Assembly: GCA_937944855.1 (NCBI GenBank)
Contig: CALFAY010000025.1
Location: 1 to 64,000, forward strand
Source: an uncultured Planctomycetota bacterium
Lineage (GTDB): Bacteria > Planctomycetota > Planctomycetia > Gemmatales > HRBIN36
Reading direction: 5' to 3'
DNA length: 64,000 nt
Position numbers and translations under genes: made by a program. Positions within the stretch are counted from its first letter, which is position 1, and each line of letters begins with the position of its first letter. Below the pieces are notes generated by a model. It was not told where the DNA came from, did no database searches, and worked only from the letters and a program-made list of their open reading frames with translations. Positions 48,450 to 60,000 of this stretch are shown in pieces.

Positions 48450-49390
48450 GGCATGGCCGAGGAAACCGAGCCGGAGAGGCACGGCAGATCGGCAAAGACT
48501 TTGCGAGGAACCAGGCGTGACGCATCCGGCTGCCATTCGGCCACCACGATCCCCCGTGGCATCGGCCCGAAGACGGCACATTCCTGACCGGGGCTGATTG
48601 CGACTGCACTGCCGGGCGTGAAGCGGATCGCCTGACCCTGGCAGAGGCGGGCAAACTCCGCACCGCCGAGGCGAAGCAATGGCAATTCGCTCAGGGCCTC
48701 GACAGCAGGACGCAGGCCGGCCTCTGCCTCGGCCTCGGATGCGGTGGGCGGCAAGGCGTCTTCAAGGCGAAAGGGTCCGACACGTCGGCGTTGGAGTTGT
48801 TCCACAATCGCTCCGCAGCCGAGAAACCGTCCCAGGTCCCGGGCCAGGGATCGAATGTAAGTGCCTTTCCCGCAGTGGATCTCCAAGTGAAGTCGGGGAT
48901 ACTCGTAACGGTGAATGCAGATGTCGTAGATTACCACGGAGCGAGGTTTCAATTCAACCGGGCCGCCCCGCCGAGCGGTCTGGTAGGCCCGTTGCCCCTC
49001 GTGATGGATAGCCGAAAAGGCGGGTGGAACCTGCTGGATTTCCCCAAGGAATTGCCGCAACGCTTGCGCTACCGCCGCGGTTTCAGGGATGGGTGCGTCT
49101 TTGAATTCCTGTATCCGGCCATCGGCATCGTCAGTGTCGCTGACCACTCCGAGTCGGAAGATGGAACTGTAGGTTTTCGACATCCGCTGGACATACTCGA
49201 TCAAGCGCGTCGCCGATCCTACGGCCAGGACAAGAACGCCCGTCGCCAGCGGATCGAGAGTTCCGGCATGGCCGACTTTGTGGCCGGGGAACCAACGCTC
49301 GACCCCGTCCACGACCTGTCGCGAGGTCATGCCGCGAGGTTTGTTCACGACCAGGAGGCCGCACCGCTGACGGAAAGCAGGTGAAACCAT
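48446..49390 (-). CDS. truB: tRNA pseudouridine(55) synthase TruB
   Basis: The 314-residue enzyme makes pseudouridine 55 in tRNA. The catalytic Asp is D46 in VGHAGTLDPLATGVL, followed by RLIEYVQRMSKTY and the insertion helix, then HCGKGTYIRSLARDLG and VEQLQRRRVGPF. The C-terminal part (about 230-314) contains a PUA-like region. ATG 49390 is preferred; the frame reaches 49417, which would overlap the glycosyltransferase gene. It is 4 bases downstream of that gene, so the two are probably co-transcribed. No rbfA or infB is nearby, unlike the common arrangement. Confidence 0.95.
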   Translation of the reverse strand: MVSPAFRQRCGLLVVNKPRGMTSRQVVDGVERWFPGHKVGHAGTLDPLATGVLVLAVGSATRLIEYVQRMSKTYSSIFRLGVVSDTDDADGRIQEFKDAPIPETAAVAQALRQFLGEIQQVPPAFSAIHHEGQRAYQTARRGGPVELKPRSVVIYDICIHRYEYPRLHLEIHCGKGTYIRSLARDLGRFLGCGAIVEQLQRRRVGPFRLEDALPPTASEAEAEAGLRPAVEALSELPLLRLGGAEFARLCQGQAIRFTPGSAVAISPGQECAVFGPMPRGIVVAEWQPDASRLVPRKVFADLPCLSGSVSSAMP

Positions 49391-49394
49391 GTCG

Positions 49395-50114
49395 TCAGTC
49401 CAGACCAAGAAAGGCAAGGAAGCCTAGATAACAGAGAATCGTCATCGAACGCACCGCTTCCCGGACGTTGACCTTGGACGAACCGGCCCGGCGGTCCTCG
49501 AAGACAATCGGCGTCTCGCCGAAGCGGGCACCGGCCTTGCGACAACGGTAGAGCACCTCTTCCTGGAAGGAATAACCTCGGGACCAGATGCGGTTCAGCG
49601 GCAACCGACCCAGCAGCGAGACGCGATAGCAACGGTAGGCTCCGCTAGTGTCGTGGACCGGCAAACGGAACAGGAGGCGGGACAAGGTATTGACGCCCCA
49701 GCTCATCGCGGCCCGTTTCCACGGCCAGTTTTTCACTCCGCCGCCGGGAACGTAGCGGGAGCCGATCATCACGTCTCGATCCTTCATGCCGTGACGCAGC
49801 GCGAGCAGATAACGTGGATGATGGCTGAAGTCGGCGTCCATGTTGATGAGGTAGTCGTATTGCTTGTCCATTGCGTAACGCATGGCAGCGATGATGGCCG
49901 TTCCCAGACCGAGCTTGCCTGGACGATGGATGACGTGAACACGCGGGTTTTCGGAGGCCAGCCGGTCGGCCAACTGCCCCGTGCCGTCGGGCGAGTTGTC
50001 GTCAATGATCAGGACGTCTGCATCCGGGAGGTTGGCAAGGATGCTTTCGACCAGGGGTTGGAGGTTGTCCTTTTCGTTGTACGTGGCCAGACTCACCAGG
50101 GTCCGCTCGGCCAT
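49395..50114 (-). CDS. Polyprenol-phosphate mannosyltransferase-like GT2 glycosyltransferase
   Basis: The 239-residue protein is a compact GT2 enzyme of the dolichol/polyprenol-phosphate mannose synthase type. It opens with LVSLATYNEKDNLQPLVESI, then VLIIDDNSPDGTGQLADRL, the GDP-sugar motif INMDADFSHHPRYL, and GSRYVPGGGVKNWPWKR. Conserved DTSGAYRCYR and SYSFQEEVLYR-like segments (GYSFQEEVLYRC) complete the fold. Such enzymes load a sugar onto a lipid carrier at the membrane for later glycosylation. The C-terminus has one hydrophobic stretch (MTILCYLGFLAFLGLD), which would anchor it. It is the first gene of a two-gene leftward unit with truB. Confidence 0.92.
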   Translation of the reverse strand: MAERTLVSLATYNEKDNLQPLVESILANLPDADVLIIDDNSPDGTGQLADRLASENPRVHVIHRPGKLGLGTAIIAAMRYAMDKQYDYLINMDADFSHHPRYLLALRHGMKDRDVMIGSRYVPGGGVKNWPWKRAAMSWGVNTLSRLLFRLPVHDTSGAYRCYRVSLLGRLPLNRIWSRGYSFQEEVLYRCRKAGARFGETPIVFEDRRAGSSKVNVREAVRSMTILCYLGFLAFLGLD

Positions 50115-50230
50115 CGGGCTTTACCTTGTATGGGGGTTGGAAGCGCGTTTTAATAGGGTACATTACGGCGTCATCTGCCCAGAGGGTGACGCGGGATCTT
50201 CATTCGGCATCTTTCTACGGTGATTCCGTC

Positions 50231-50896
50231 ATGGCAGCCAGCATAGCTATTGTCTGTCCGCACTGCCGCAAGACCCTTCAGATTCCCGATTCGGCCCAGG
50301 GGAAGAGAATCAAGTGCAAATGGTGTGCAGAAATCTTCGTGGCCTCGCCCGGCCGCTCTGCCAAGGCGGAGAAGGCCAAGGACAAAGCAGCGCCCGGTGC
50401 CGCCGCAAAAAGTTCCTCCCCCGCCAAGGTCAAGCAGAAGGCTCAAGAGGATGAGGAGTGGGGCATCGTCAAGGCCTACGACGTCACGAAGGAAGGTGAC
50501 AAGCCGCACTGTCCCTATTGTGCCTGGGAACTGGAAGAGGAAGGCCAAGTTGTCTGTCTGCATTGCGGCTACAATCTGCAAACCCGAGAGCGGCTCGAAC
50601 CCAAGATTTACGAGCCCCTCACCTTCTGGAACTGGTTCTGGTGGCTGCTGCCAGGCATCGTCTGTGCCATCGTCTGCTTAACCTTCCTGGGTGCCATCGG
50701 CTATTGCATCTACATTCTGATCTATCCGTGGGAAGGTTACGAAGGCTCCAGCACCTTCCGCATGTTCGTGATCTACTCGGCTGTGGGGTGTGGCTTCGTC
50801 GCCTTCTTCTGCGGCCGCTTTGCCGTCAAACGTCTGATTCTCAATCCACGTCCGCCGGAACGGGAGAAGCGGGTCAAGAAGGAAGGCGAAAAGTAA
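50231..50896 (+). CDS. Zinc-ribbon membrane protein
   Basis: The 221-residue protein starts at ATG 50231. The N-terminus has two Cys pairs (VCPHCRKTL and KCKWCAEIF), an MJ0042-like zinc finger. A Lys/Ala-rich linker (about 37-75) follows, then a second ribbon with CPYCAWELEEEG and VCLHCGYN, then two membrane segments (about 142-172 and 185-205). The tail is basic (REKRVKKEGEK). The layout, a soluble double zinc ribbon with two helices, is common in planctomycetes and has no assigned function. It ends 33 bases before a strong hairpin shared with the giant gene. Confidence 0.82.
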   Translation: MAASIAIVCPHCRKTLQIPDSAQGKRIKCKWCAEIFVASPGRSAKAEKAKDKAAPGAAAKSSSPAKVKQKAQEDEEWGIVKAYDVTKEGDKPHCPYCAWELEEEGQVVCLHCGYNLQTRERLEPKIYEPLTFWNWFWWLLPGIVCAIVCLTFLGAIGYCIYILIYPWEGYEGSSTFRMFVIYSAVGCGFVAFFCGRFAVKRLILNPRPPEREKRVKKEGEK

Positions 50897-50929
50897 CAAG
50901 TAACCCGTAGGTTGCAAGCCAATCACAAA

Positions 50930-50965
50930 AAACCGAGGCGACAGGCAAAGCCTTCGCCTCGGTTT
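50930..50965. terminator. Bidirectional intrinsic terminator between the zinc-ribbon gene and the giant gene
   Basis: AAACCGAGGCGA (50930-50941) pairs with TCGCCTCGGTTT (50954-50965), and the loop adds AGGC/GCCT pairing. Read leftward the hairpin is followed by a T-run (complement of A's at 50926-50932), so it terminates the giant gene. Rightward the T-run is only three bases, but the stem is strong. Confidence 0.82.
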
Positions 50966-51022
50966 GGCTTGGAGGGGGTCGCTGGAGGAAGGATCCTTTA
51001 AGCCGTCGCAAGCCGAAATCTG

Positions 51023-54000
51023 TCACGGCAGCGGCAGGCCAAAGCGGCGCTGGCTGCCCGCCACGAAGAATCCCGAGCTTTCTGCAGCGTAGTTGGTGAA
51101 GATGCTATCCGCCAGGCTGGCATCCAGCTTCTTCACCAGGCCCGGAGCGACCCCTGGACCGTTGACGGCCAGGAACCGGGCAGTGTTGCCGCCGTCGCTC
51201 CAACCACCCAGGCGAATGCCGCTGCTGTAATTCGTCGGGAACACCGTCGCACTGGCCGTTGCCGCCTTCGGGGCACCGCCCTGATTGATCGTAAAGTCGA
51301 AGGTCCGCACTTCCGGCCGGATGTTCATCGACGTGGTGATCTGGAGATCGAACGGCTGGATCTCGCTCAAGCCGCTGACATTGCGGGAGACAATGATCTC
51401 AGCGCTGCCGTCGTTATCCACATCCACAGCGCCGACATAGACGCCACGGCGATGTCCTGCATCAAAGGCCAGGAAGTCGTCGATGAGGGTGAAGGTCGTG
51501 CCGTCGAAGACGCGGACGCTCGGCGTGCCTGAGGGTCCGGCCCCGACGATGATGTCCAGACGGCCGTCGCCGTCGTAATCACCGACTGCCACATTGCAGC
51601 CGCCGCGGAAGCTGTTCGGGAAGGCGTTGAACTTCTGCCCTGGCGGGTTCGCCATATTGATGACGTCCACGCCGCTGAACACCCGCACCTGGGCTTTGGC
51701 CGGGCCGCCGGTGCTGACCACGATGTCGCCGAAGCCATCGCTATTCAGATCGCCGACTGCTACATAAAGGCCCCTGTTCCAGTCAGTGCCGAACGGACGG
51801 AAGTTGCCGATCTGGTTGACGATGCCCAACCGGGCCAGGTAGCCGTCGAAGACGCGGACCAGGCTGCCGCCCCGGCCCGGGCCGCAGGCCGCGATAATGT
51901 CCGGATAGCCGTCACCGTTGACGTCTCCTGCCGCCACACGGACGCCGCCCCGGAATCCGCTCAGATCGTTGAACGGCCGGAAGTCAAGGAACGGGACCGC
52001 AGCCGGGCCCGCATCACTGGCCGCATACACACGGATCCGCGGCCGCTGGCCGTAATCCGTGCCGACCACGATCACCTGGATGCCGGAGAAGTCTTCGATG
52101 CTGGTGAAGTTGACCGGGGCCAGGCCGGTGAAGGTGTAGGTGCCGTCGTGCTTGCCGGTCAGCGTCAGGCTCTGCCCGGGGTTGGGCGGCAGAATGTCGA
52201 GCCGGTCACCCGGATAGACATTGACCGGCTTCCCGCCGTTGACGTTGATCGGAATGCTCGTCGGCTGAATGCGGAAGACATCCCCCGAGGTATCGAGGTC
52301 CGCCGCCGCCGAGGCCGTCGTGCCGCCGTTGACCGTCCACTGCGTCAACCCCGCCGCGGGATTCGGATTGGTCAGCGTGAAGGAATCCTGTCCACCCATG
52401 CCCGACACCGTGGCGAACACTTTATTGGCGAAGTCCAAACCGACGAACAGACCGTTGAGGCTGTTGATGCTCGAAGTCTGGAAGCCGTTGACCACGGGGC
52501 CATCGGTCAGGCCAATGGAGTCGTTGCCGGCCGTCGCCTGGAAGAGCAGGTTTGTTCCCGCCTTCGTCTGCTGGAGCCGCTCCATCAGGCTGTACGAAAT
52601 CAGCTGGCCGTCGAGGTTGATCGTGCCGGAGTCCGGACCTGTTGACGTGTAGGTTTCATTGGTGAACGGCGTGCCGCTACCTTCGATCCGGAGCAGGTCG
52701 TTGCCGGTGCCGCCGTTCAGATTGGTCGTCGGCAACAGGTTCGAAGCCGTGAAATTAAACAGGACCAGATCGTTGCCCGTGCCCGTGTTGATGTTCAACG
52801 TCGTCACGTCGCCGTTGCCCGGCCCGCTGATCGGAGCCTGAACGGTCAACGTGTCGTCGCCGCCCTGGGAGTTGACCTCGTACACCTCCACGGTGCCAAT
52901 GTCCATCGTGAACGGCGTCAGGTTGGTGCGGGAGAACACCTGGCGGGTCGGGTCGAGGCCGTGCTGCTGGAGCACGAAGTTGTCACCGGCGGCGTTGCTT
53001 CCGTTGATCTGGACCGTATCAATTCCGGTTCCGCCGTCCACGACCTGGTTGCCGTCACCCGGGTTCCAGATGATCAGGTCGTTGTCGGCTCCGCCCAGCA
53101 CAGTGTCGTTTCCAGCCCCGCCGAGGAGCGTGTCGTTGCCCGCGCCACCGTCAAGGGTGTCATTGCCGCCCAGCCCGAGGATGCTGTCGTTGCCCGCATT
53201 GCCGTTGAGGAGGTTGGCGGAAGCATTGCCCGTGATCGTATCGTTGAACGGGCTGCCGTCCACGTTCTCGACAGCGTCGGATGCGTTCAATTGCAAGGTC
53301 AGATTGCCCGGGCTGACCGTCTGCGGCGTAGTCAGGCCGAGGTTGATGTTGATGGCGAAGCCGGCCAGCGAGAAGTCCAGCGTGTCGCCGTCAATTCCGC
53401 CGGTCGGCTCGGAGATCGAGTCGCTGCCCAGACCCGTTCCGGTGAACAGGTAGCGGTCGCTGCCCGAACCACCCACCAGCGTATCGTCACCCGCTCCGCC
53501 GTTGAGCGTGTCGTTGCCCACGCCGCCCAAAACCGAATCATCCCCCGTGCCGCCGATCAACAGATCGTTGCCGACGCCGCCATCGAGCGTGTCGTTGCCA
53601 GCTCCGCCATCGATGACGTCGTCGCCATTCAGACCGATCAAGATGTTATTTCCCGTATTGCCCACGATGTTGTCAGCAGCGTTGCTGCCCAGGACATGCT
53701 CGATCGCCGACGAGTTGCCCAACGTCAACTGGAGATTGCCGGCATTGACCACCTGCAAGCTGCCCTGCGACAGGTCAATGTTGACTCCGCCAGCCGTGAA
53801 GCCCGAGAAGTCAAGCCAATCGTTATCCACGTTGCCCGCAGCTTCGATGATGACATCATTGCCCAGAGCCGAGCCGGAAAAGACGAAGGTGTCGCTGCCC
53901 GACCCTCCGACCAGCGAATCGTCGCCCGCTCCGCCCTCGATCCGATCGTTGCCCGACCCGCCCAGGATCGTGTCGTTGCCCGCTCCTCCGACCAGCGAAT

Positions 54001-57000
54001 CGTCGTCCGCTCCGCCGTCGATGAACTCGGTGTTGGGACCGCCCAGGATCGTGTCGTTGCCTTCGTTGCCGTTGAGGAACGGAATGAAGCCCGGCGTCAG
54101 CGGGGCAAGCGAGGCATCGAGCAAATCATTGCCTTCGTTGCCGTTGAAGCGTAAGGCGGGGAAGGAAATGATGAATGGGAATCCTTGGATGTCGAACGTA
54201 TCATCGCCTTCCAGGCCGTTGACGCCCAGGATTTCGAAGTTGGTCAGATTGATCGTGCTGATGCCCGGCGGGTTGGAGACTGGCACGCCGTTGATGGTCA
54301 GCGATAGGTTCGTGGAGACGATCAGGTCGGGACCGGAAGTGGCGTTGAAGGTCAGAGCGTCGCCGATGATGTGGCTGCCGCCATCCACGTTCAGGGTCGG
54401 ATTGACGCCCGTGAAGAACGGCGAGTAGTCCCCGCCGACGAAGATCAACTGGTCGTCGCCGTCCAGCATGAAAATGCTGAGCGTGTTGATCTGGTTGTAG
54501 GTGATCGGCTGAAGCACCGTGCCGGCCCGGGTGTGCTGGAAGAAGCCGGGGGCCAGAGTCACGTCGTCCTGAACATTGGCAGTCGTGGTAGTGAAGTTGA
54601 CATTGGTGACGGTGTCGATCCGCCCGCCATTGAACGAGCCGTTGCCGACCCCCGTGAAGTCCAAGATGTTCAGCGTCGTGGCGCCCGAGACGTTGAAGCC
54701 ACGGCTCTGGTTGCCAGAGTTGTTGCTGGCCGTCACGCGGTTGAGCGTGACCGTGGTGGCAGTGTTGATCTCGATGCCGTCGCCGAAGTTGTTCGACCCG
54801 CCGTTGCCGTTGGCCGTCACATCGGTGATTGTGACGTTGACGAAATTGATCAGGTTGATGCCGTCGTCGCCATTGTTGGAGTACGTACCGTTGGTGAATG
54901 TGCCGTTGCTGGCTCCGCGGATGAACACTCCGTCCGCGCGATTGCCGCTGACCTCCACGGACTGCACCGGCCCGACCGAATCCTGGAAGGTCACGTTGCC
55001 GCCGATGGCGTTGGACAAGACACCGACGTCGGCGAACAAGCCGTGCTGCTGGAAGCCGCCGCCGACTGCCCGCAGGCGGACGCCTTGCACCACCAGGTTG
55101 CCGCCCACGGCGAAGCCATCGACATCAGCTCCGTCCAAAAGTCGCACGCCCGCTCCGAAGAAGTCGTTGTCGGCGTCGTTGTTCTCGGCCACGGTGCGAA
55201 CGAGCGTGACGTTCCCGGCCACATCGGTTAACCGCAGTCCGTCGTCGGCATTGTTCGAGTAGGTGCCGTTGGTGTCGGTGAACGACGCGACGCCGATGAT
55301 GTTGGCTCCCGGATCGTTGCCGTTGGCGATCACGTTCGCGAACGACACCGCCCCGGAGTTCCTGATCTCGATGCCATCGTCGCCGTTATTGTTGAACGTC
55401 CAGTTGCCGGAGATCGTGACATTGCCGCCGAAGTTCTCGGCGTACAAACCGTCGTCGTCGTTATTGCTGGCCGACCCGGTGCCGTTGAGCACCAGGTTCC
55501 GGCCCGCGCCGTTACCCAGCAGACGCAGACCGTCGGCGGCATTGCCGTTGAAGCTGCCGCCGGTGACGGTGGTCGTGCCATTGAGATTCGAGGCAAACAC
55601 GCCCTGGCCGACGGTGTTATTGTTTGCGGTCACGCCGTTGAGGGTGACGTTGCCCGAAAAGCTACCGCCAGGCAGCGAGTTCAGCAGGATGCCTAGACCA
55701 TTGTTCGAGTAGTTGCCGCCGGTGAAACTGCCCGTGGTGCCGCCGTCGCCAACCTCAAAGCCGGAAGCCTGATTGCCGACAGCATTGGAGTTGGTCACGG
55801 TCAACGAACCGGCCAAACGCTGGATGTACGCACCGTTTTGCTGGCCGATGCCGGTGTCAAGAAAGTTGGAATTAGTGATGCTCACGTTGCCGTTGACGGC
55901 GTTGGCGTCCCCGTCGGGACCATCGAGCAAGACCAAGCCGCTTCCGACGAAGTCGCCATCCGCGTCGTTGTCGTTGAAGCTGGAATCGGAGACAGTGAAG
56001 TTGCCGGCCACATCCAAGGCAACAAGCCCATCCTCTCCGTTTTCCTGGAAGAAGCTGGTGGTCACCGTGACCGAGCCGGCCACGTTTTGCAGTCGCGTTC
56101 CGGCAAGGCCGTTGATGTTTGCTTCTACGGAGGTGAGCACAACGTGCCGGCCGACGTTGATCGCTTCCAGACCGTGCGCACCGTTTTCCAACAGGAGCGT
56201 CTGCGTCAGTCGGATGTCGCGGCCCACTCCGGTAACAAAGATCCCGTGATCGACATTGCCCTCGATCACCGAGCTTAACGCGAACAAGGGATCGTTTTCG
56301 ACGACGAAATCGATCCCGACTCCGAAGACGCGCATGCCGAACCCTTGCGGGCCGCCGGGCGTGCTGTTGCTGAAGTTCACGCCTCGGGCCGTGAAAGTCC
56401 CGCCAATCGCCACCGCGTCCGCATCGCCGCCGTCAAGCGCTCGCAAACCGTCGCCGGTTCCGATGCTGTCCGCGTTGTTGTCCAGAGCGACCGTCCGGAC
56501 CAGGGTCACGTTCGTCGCGACATCGACCAAGAGGATGCCCGAGTCGTCGTTGCCCGAGTAGTTGCCGTCCAGGTCCGTCCAGGCGAACACCGTGTTGAGG
56601 TTAAGACCCGACCCGCCGTTGCCGTCGGCTGCGACCGTGTCGGTGAAGATCGTTCCCGAATTGAAGACGCGAATGCCGTGGGAAGCATTGTCGTCGGCGG
56701 TCGAGCGTTGGATGGTCGTCGTGCCGGTGATGTTGGACAGAGACAGACCGACGCCACCGTTGTTGCTGAAGTCGCCGTCGAACACATCGGCCCCGTTCGC
56801 CTGAGCTATACGAGCTCCGTCGGCCGTGTTGCCGCTGGCGATGACGTTGTCCAGCGTGACCAGTCCGCCGACTGGGCCGACGTTGAGGCCGAAGGTCTGA
56901 GGGCCGCCGGCGGCGGTGTTTCGGAACAGCGAATTGACGATGGTCAGTGCGCCGTTGATGGCGAGGCTGTTGGCATCGCTGCCGTCTGCGGCCCGGAAGC

Positions 57001-60000
57001 CGTCGCCGGTCCCATTGGACGGATTGGTATCGTTGTCGTCCGCACGGGTGGTGTTGAGCGTCACCGCACCATTGATGTCGATGAGATGGATGCCGTGGTT
57101 TTGGTTCAAGATGTACACGCCGCCGGTGTCGCTGAACGAAGCCGCGTTCTCGATCCGCAGGCCAGTAAAGTTCTCGCTGCTGGTGACTGACGTGAAGGTG
57201 ACGTTACCGACGTTGAGGAGGTCCACCCCTTCAAGAATGTTTTCATCGAATGTGCTGGCATCGACGCTGACCGAACCACTGACACTGACGGCACGGAGAC
57301 CTTCTTCACCATTTTGGTTGGCGTTGACCCCCTGGAGCGACACGCTCCCCGTCACCGTATTGAGGGCGATCCCAGCCCGATTGTTTTGGTTAAAAGTGCC
57401 GCCGGTGATGCTGACCGGTCCCAGTACAAATCCCATCAAGCCGAATCCGAAGGCGTTGGCATTGACCGCCACGTTGGTCAAACTCGTCGAAGCCACGTTC
57501 GTCAGGCTGATGCCGTCCAGCGTGTTGGAGCTGTAGCTGCCGTTGGTGACATTCAGCGAACCGCTGATGTTGGTAGCAATCAGACCAACATCGTTGCTAT
57601 TGGCTGTAAGGCTGCTGAGGGTGGCAGTGCCGGTGACGGTATTGATCAGCAATCCGATCAGGGAGTTGTTCGAGTAATTGCCGTTGCTGACGCTGAGCGT
57701 ACCCAGCGTGAAGGCGTTCATACCGTGGAAGAGGTTATTCTGATAGCTTCCCCCCGTGACCGTGGCTGCAGCGACGTTGTCCAGCTCGATGCCGTCGCCG
57801 AAGTTCTGATTGGCGGTGACGTCCGTGATCGTCACCTGACCCGTGAAGCCGGAAATGGTCAGACCGTCCTCACTGGTTGCGCCGCCGTTCCGGGAATAAC
57901 TGCCGTTGATGATCGTCAGGTTGACACCATTGGCGAGGTAAGCCCCGGCCTGCTGGTTGTCGTTGGCCTGGGTGGTAATGGCGCCAGCATTTTGGAACAG
58001 GATGTCGCCGCCGACGCCATCTACATAGATGCCGTACGCCTGGGTCGGCGCGCCAGGCTGGGCATCGGAGAAACGACCGCCATTAATCGTCAGATTGCCG
58101 CGGATGGCGAAACCGTCGCCGTCTTCGTCCGTAGCCCGCAAGCCATCGCCGAACAGCCCGAGATCATCGGGCAAGGTGTCAAAATCGTTCGTGTTCGCGG
58201 TCGTGCGGGTCAGGACCACATCGGCGTTCATGTCGATGAGAATGATGCCGCCGTTGTGGTTGTTGGAGAAGGTGCCGGTTCTGTCGGTCAACGTACCTAA
58301 GGCGCGATTGATGAACAACCCGCGTCCGCCGCGGCCCTGGAAAGCACCGCTGGGTGCTGCCCGATTCCCGCTGGCGCTGACGCCGACGGGATTGTTGGTC
58401 GGATTCAAGTCCACTGCATTGACGTTGAAGAGGTTGATGCCGTCGCCGCCCAGCGGATCGCTCGGTCCCAGATATCGCCCGTTGTTGTCGAAGGTGCTGT
58501 TGCCGCCGAAGTTGCTGATGGTGATCTTGCCGTTGACGTTGCTGGCTTCCAGACCATTGTTGCCGTTGTCGTTGACGGTTACCGCTGTCAAGGTCACGTC
58601 GCCGCTGACCAGTTCCAGGTCGATGCCGTCGCCGGTGCCGTCGCCCAGTCCGGTGACTTGACCGTTGAACGAGAAGTTGCCTCCCTCGATGGTCACCGAC
58701 CCGGCGACATTGCGGATGAACACGCCGTCATCGCTGTTGTTGGAGGCATTGGTCTGGAACACCAGGTTACTCGAAGCACGCAGCTCGACATTGCCGCCGA
58801 CCCCGTCGACGCTCAAACCGCGGAACTGCCGCTCCTGGGGCGAACCCAACGTGGCATTCAACCGGCCTCCGAGAATGGTCAGATTGCCGCCGATGGCCAC
58901 CAAGTCGCTGTCTGGACCATCCAGCGCCTCGAACCCCGCTCCGGAGTTGTTGGTGTCGAAATCGTTGTTTTGCAGGACCGGGCGGGTCAGATGCACGTTG
59001 CCAGCCACGTCCACTACACGGATGCCGCTGTTGCCGTTGTTGGTGTAGCGGCCGTCCACGTCGGTGACGCTGTTGGCGGTGATGATCTCCATTCCGGCAT
59101 CGGCGTTGCGATCGGCGACGATACCTACACCCGGAACTCCCCCGCGCAGGTCAATGATGTTGACGTTTCGGAGCGTCAGGCCGTCGCCGGTCGAGAAGGC
59201 TTGTCCATTCAAATTGAACGTGGAAACTTCCGAGGCGTTTCCGCTGCGGATGGTCAGCGTACCCGGAATTGCCAAGGCCTCCAGGCCCGATTCGCCGTTG
59301 CTGTTGGCTCGGACGTTGAAGATGTCCACGTTGCCAACGCTGGTCGAACCGATGCCGAACAAGCTGATGTCGATGCCGTCGCCGAGATTGTTCGAGAAGC
59401 TGCCACGGTCGATGTACACCTCGCAGAAGGTGATATCCGCCGCCGCCTCGATGCGGATGCCGTCGCCTCGGTTGAAGTTGGCTTGAGTGATCTGTAGCTG
59501 GCCCAGCGAGTTGACGTAGTTCGTGAAACGAACCGTTCCATTTACGCCCAGGATGCGGACGCCGTCCACTTGCCGCTGGTGAGTGTCTCCGGAAAACGGA
59601 CTGGTCCCGAAATTGCAACCCTCGAAGCGAACATCGCCGCGGATGGCGTGCAGGTCGGAGTCGAAACCGTCGAAGGCCACGAAGCCGCTGCCGGTTCCGG
59701 AAACCTGATCAAAGTTGTTGTTGATGGAGGTGACATTGACCAGATGCACGTCGCCGTTGATGTCTTCCAGACGGATGCCATTCTCGGCGTTGTTCTCATA
59801 GATGCTGTTGGTATCCGAGAAGCGGGTTACGTTGGTCAAGTTGATGCCGGCGCCGTTGACCTGGTTCTTGGCACTGATGCCCCGCAGCCGGACACCGACG
59901 AGCCCGTTGGTAATGGTGTTCGCTTCGACGCCGTCGCTGAGGTTCGACAGCAGATGCACGTCGGTCATCGACAGGCTGCCGCTGAGCGTGATGCGGACGC

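Noticed and set aside
53015..54150. Regular short DNA repeats as a possible CRISPR array
   Set aside because: They encode RTX nonapeptides in frame, vary at codon wobble positions, and lack spacers of constant length.
52961..58300. Several rightward frames of 200-400 codons opposite the giant gene
   Set aside because: They are the complement of Asn/Gly/Asp repeat codons, which gives Val/Ala/Arg/Ser-rich open frames without real domains.
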